Below are positions 33,051 through 34,661 of a stretch of DNA of 34,661 bases, piece by piece; within the stretch, counting starts at the first letter, position 1, and the number at the start of each line of letters is the position of its first letter. Position numbers and translations under genes: made by a program. Under the pieces are notes generated by a model, which saw only the letters and a program-made list of their open reading frames with translations, did no database searches and was not told the DNA's origin. The stretch comes from 630D-37 sp037447295 (GTDB taxonomy: Bacteria > Chloroflexota > Anaerolineae > Anaerolineales > Villigracilaceae): the NCBI GenBank assembly GCA_037447295.1, contig JBBIGZ010000027.1:1-34661 (forward strand), written 5' to 3'.

Positions 33051-33267
33051 GTGTAACTCCTTTCCTCAAAAGATGAAAGTATGGATTCCAAATGGGCAAA
33101 AAGCTCCTCAAAGGGATATGGTGAAACCTGCAGACATCTTCCAAAGTGCAAAAACGGCTCATAGGGCACCCGACACAAAACGTACGCAGCTCAATCAGCA
33201 CCTTGGTCGCATGAGGGTAGGTTTTAAGTAACTGATCGACTTTCCATTTCGCATCCACTATATCCAT
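33047..33267 (-). pseudogene. DUF1858-like small Cys protein with apparent one-base frameshift
   Basis: From the ATG at 33267 the first frame gives a DUF1858-like domain: VDQLLKTYPHATKVLIELR then the signature FCVGCPMSRFCTLEDVC and RFHH. It then loses sense, while the -1 frame continues with YPFEELFAHLESILSSFEER and stops at TGA (33049-33047), overlapping the nirS ATG in an ATGA. The restored 73-residue protein has the usual family length. The shift lies in CACCATATCCC near 33113-33120; a sequencing error, a real mutation or programmed slippage are all possible. DUF1858 proteins carry a CxxC redox or metal pair and often occur beside nitrogen-oxide metabolism genes. Confidence 0.75.
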
Positions 33268-33273
33268 GCCTTA

Positions 33274-33315
33274 AATATAACCACGGACAAACTATCCTTC
33301 TTTGCGCTAGCACAA
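33274..33315 (-). promoter_or_regulatory. leaderless nirS-operon promoter with Crp/Fnr-type site at -41.5
   Basis: The -10 box TATATT (33279-33274) is followed by six bases and the ATG at 33267, so the predicted +1 is the start codon itself. The dyad TTGTGCTAGCGCAA (33315-33302; on the plus strand TTGCGCTAGCACAA) has the 5-4-5 layout of Crp/Fnr-family sites and is centred at 33308.5, i.e. -41.5, the class II activator position. The half-sites TTGYG/CRCAA resemble those I recall for NnrR-type nitric-oxide regulators (TTGCG-N4-CACAA) rather than classical Fnr (TTGAT-N4-ATCAA). Confidence 0.72.
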
Positions 33316-33410
33316 ATTTGACCTTGTCCATTGCGATGGCAGACCCTCTTTGTTGAATTATTCCAAAATGAGCGCCCGTTTTGTGCTGGACATCACACCC
33401 TGAGAAAAAA

Positions 33411-33448
33411 TGTGACATCTGTCGCCCCAAAAAAGGATTTATGTCACA
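33411..33448. promoter_or_regulatory. inverted repeat upstream of the nirS operon
   Basis: TGTGACAT (33411-33418) and ATGTCACA (33441-33448) are perfect inverted copies with centres 30 bases apart. The left one also sits in TGTGACATCTGTCGCC, an imperfect TGTGAC-N4-GTCACA dyad. This is the only notable structure in 33316-33639 of the 427-base gene-free interval; no convincing gene lies there. Confidence 0.45.
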
Positions 33449-33639
33449 TAGCAGGATCACCTATTGTGAGGAAAGGGTGATAAGGAAACCTACGCGCTTC
33501 AATCGGGCCAAGAGCACGAGGAAGGGAGGAAAGAAAAGGCGACAATCGAATTCACGAAAGGCGTATTACTGAGGAGATCCGAATAGATTGCAAGCCCCCT
33601 CTCGTCAATCCCCAGAGTTATCGCATCATACGGCCTCAT

Positions 33640-33675
33640 AATAAAACAAAACAGGGACGCGTTCCTGCATCCCTG
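33640..33675 (-). terminator. terminator after the FTR1 gene
   Basis: On the minus strand CAGGGA (33675-33670) pairs with TCCCTG (33657-33652) around a 12-base loop and is followed by TTTTGTTTTATT. It lies 20 bases after the permease stop codon and separates that gene from the nirS operon. Confidence 0.72.
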
Positions 33676-33694
33676 CCCGTTCGTCACTCCGTCA

Positions 33695-34525
33695 TCAAGC
33701 AACATTCGCTTCAGAGAGTGGTTTTGCACTCCGATTTTCCCTGTGCATCCTGAAGGAAATTCCAATAAAGTAGAGCAAATAGGTCAGCACCTCGCTTAGG
33801 GATGGGTTACCGTTATAGCCAAAGAGCGCCTTGAGAAGGCTCCCAAGCACCGAATTCTCGTCCAAGACAGGATTGAGATCCCAGACATGTTCAATAATCG
33901 GCGGGATCCATCCCACTTCGTTGAACTCATGAACGCCATGTGCAACCAACCCAGCAGCAAAGAGGAGTAAGAGCACAGAAGTGACCTGGAAAAACCGCCG
34001 TAGATCGAGGCGTCTTGCGCCGCTAAAAATTAACCAACCCAGCACAATGGCCGTGCCCAAACCAAACGAAGCACCGCCGATCACCTGGAGGGCCGTGCTA
34101 GTAAATATAGAGGCGGTCAGGAAAAGGGCCAGTTCCACACCCTCTCGAAAAACCGCCAGGAATGCCAGAGCAAAGACACCACGCTGTCCGCTTTGAGCTG
34201 CTACACGGTGCACATCTCCTTCCAAGCTCTGACGCAGGTTACGTGCCTGACGGCTCATCCAAAAGATCATCCAGGTGAGCACTCCTGCCGCCAAGAACAT
34301 GGTGATGCCTTCAAAAATCGCCTCCGCCACGCCTTCCAGACTCAGGCCAAAAGCAGCAAGAGTAACCGCCAGCACCAGGGAGAGCACTGAAGCCAACCCA
34401 ACACCAGCCCATACTGCCGGTTTGAGATGAGTGCGGCGCATTTTCTGCAAAGCGCCCAGCACAATGCCAAGGATCAGGGCCGCTTCAAGCCCTTCGCGCA
34501 GGGAAAGCAGAAACGAGGGAAACAC
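33695..34525 (-). CDS. FTR1/EfeU family iron permease
   Basis: A 276-residue membrane protein of the FTR1 family with about seven hydrophobic segments. The two iron-exchange motifs are present: LREGLEAAL at residues 9-16 and FREGVELAL near 124-130, each in a hydrophobic helix. HGVHEFNEVGWIPP near 200 is the conserved loop of bacterial members. It imports iron across the inner membrane, usually Fe(III) after oxidation by a partner; no EfeO/EfeB partner is in view, but genes may lie outside the window. Start is a GTG at 34525 behind AGGAGG. The adjacent cytochrome-rich NirS suggests a role in iron supply for heme, which is inference. Confidence 0.9.
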   Translation of the reverse strand: MFPSFLLSLREGLEAALILGIVLGALQKMRRTHLKPAVWAGVGLASVLSLVLAVTLAAFGLSLEGVAEAIFEGITMFLAAGVLTWMIFWMSRQARNLRQSLEGDVHRVAAQSGQRGVFALAFLAVFREGVELALFLTASIFTSTALQVIGGASFGLGTAIVLGWLIFSGARRLDLRRFFQVTSVLLLLFAAGLVAHGVHEFNEVGWIPPIIEHVWDLNPVLDENSVLGSLLKALFGYNGNPSLSEVLTYLLYFIGISFRMHRENRSAKPLSEANVA

Positions 34526-34561
34526 AAAACCTCCTGCAGGTGAGTTATAGATACATACCTG

Positions 34562-34602
34562 AGTATACCAGATTCCCCTCTAAAAAACATCATTTTTATC
34601 AA
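34562..34602 (-). promoter_or_regulatory. FTR1 promoter with Fnr-like site
   Basis: An extended -10 box TGGTATACT (hexamer 34567-34562) predicts a start near 34555, 30 bases before the GTG. Upstream, TTGATAAAAATGAT (34602-34589) has a perfect TTGAT half-site, four A bases and a partial second half (3 of 5), centred at about -40.5. This mirrors the layout at nirS. The remaining 59 bases to the window end are AT-rich and show nothing else. Confidence 0.5.
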
Positions 34603-34661
34603 TAAATTGACGGATATTAATCATCATAAATTCTTTACGGATGTACTACTGCACATTATCG

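Noticed and set aside
33224..33572. Small open frames on both strands in the nirS upstream region
   Set aside because: Composition is not protein-like, no ribosome binding sites, and they cover the promoter and regulatory dyads.

Overview
The window looks like chromosomal DNA of a member of the Chloroflexota, most likely an Anaerolineae-type bacterium. This rests on several signs: moderately high GC; the Thr/Pro/Ser-rich linkers of its lipoproteins; several promoters with a strong TATAAT-like -10 box lying at or within a few bases of an ATG (leaderless or nearly leaderless genes); GACSGTR heptamer arrays; a B12-dependent ribonucleotide reductase; and protein family content. The assignment is inferred from style and was not tested by a database search. 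I see no rRNA, tRNA, CRISPR array, transposase or prophage.

Left part (1-14386). A minus-strand metG-alpha/beta hydrolase operon comes first. Its 5' leader is the most striking regulatory element here: a leaderless 31-codon peptide with three clustered Met codons, followed by overlapping antiterminator and terminator helices, i.e. a methionine attenuator. Plus-strand genes then follow, mostly with ATGA-type overlaps: an MFS transporter, a metallo-beta-lactamase-fold hydrolase, a HAD hydrolase, an EamA transporter, a conserved membrane protein, a sugar epimerase, 3-methyladenine glycosylase, FabI, a bactofilin, a ProRS-derived protein that has lost its aminoacylation core but kept the editing and anticodon domains, RarA, a histidine phosphatase and an SDR oxidoreductase.

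Middle (14387-25860). yebC-ruvC lie on the minus strand. On the plus strand are an M1-like lipoprotein peptidase, an NAD-salvage pair (nicotinamidase-like hydrolase and nicotinate phosphoribosyltransferase) followed by a carotenoid-type membrane protein and a PEBP-like lipoprotein, and the division/shape cluster minC-minD-minE-rodA. rpmF-fabD then runs on the minus strand, overlapping the end of rodA.

Right part (25935-34661, minus strand). nrdR-nrdJ encodes class II ribonucleotide reductase interrupted by a 446-residue intein whose homing endonuclease looks dead, with a candidate NrdR box pair upstream. A nitrite-respiration unit follows: a small DUF1858-like gene carrying an apparent one-base frameshift, coupled by ATGA to an unusual NirS made of a lipoprotein anchor, a copper-less cupredoxin-like domain, two cytochrome c domains and the d1 propeller. 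Its promoter is predicted to be leaderless, with a Crp/Fnr-type dyad centred exactly at -41.5. An FTR1 iron permease with an Fnr-like site at about -40.5 ends the window.

Together the window mixes housekeeping functions (translation, fatty acid synthesis, division, dNTP supply, repair) with a respiratory accessory module whose control sites suggest induction by low oxygen or nitric oxide.
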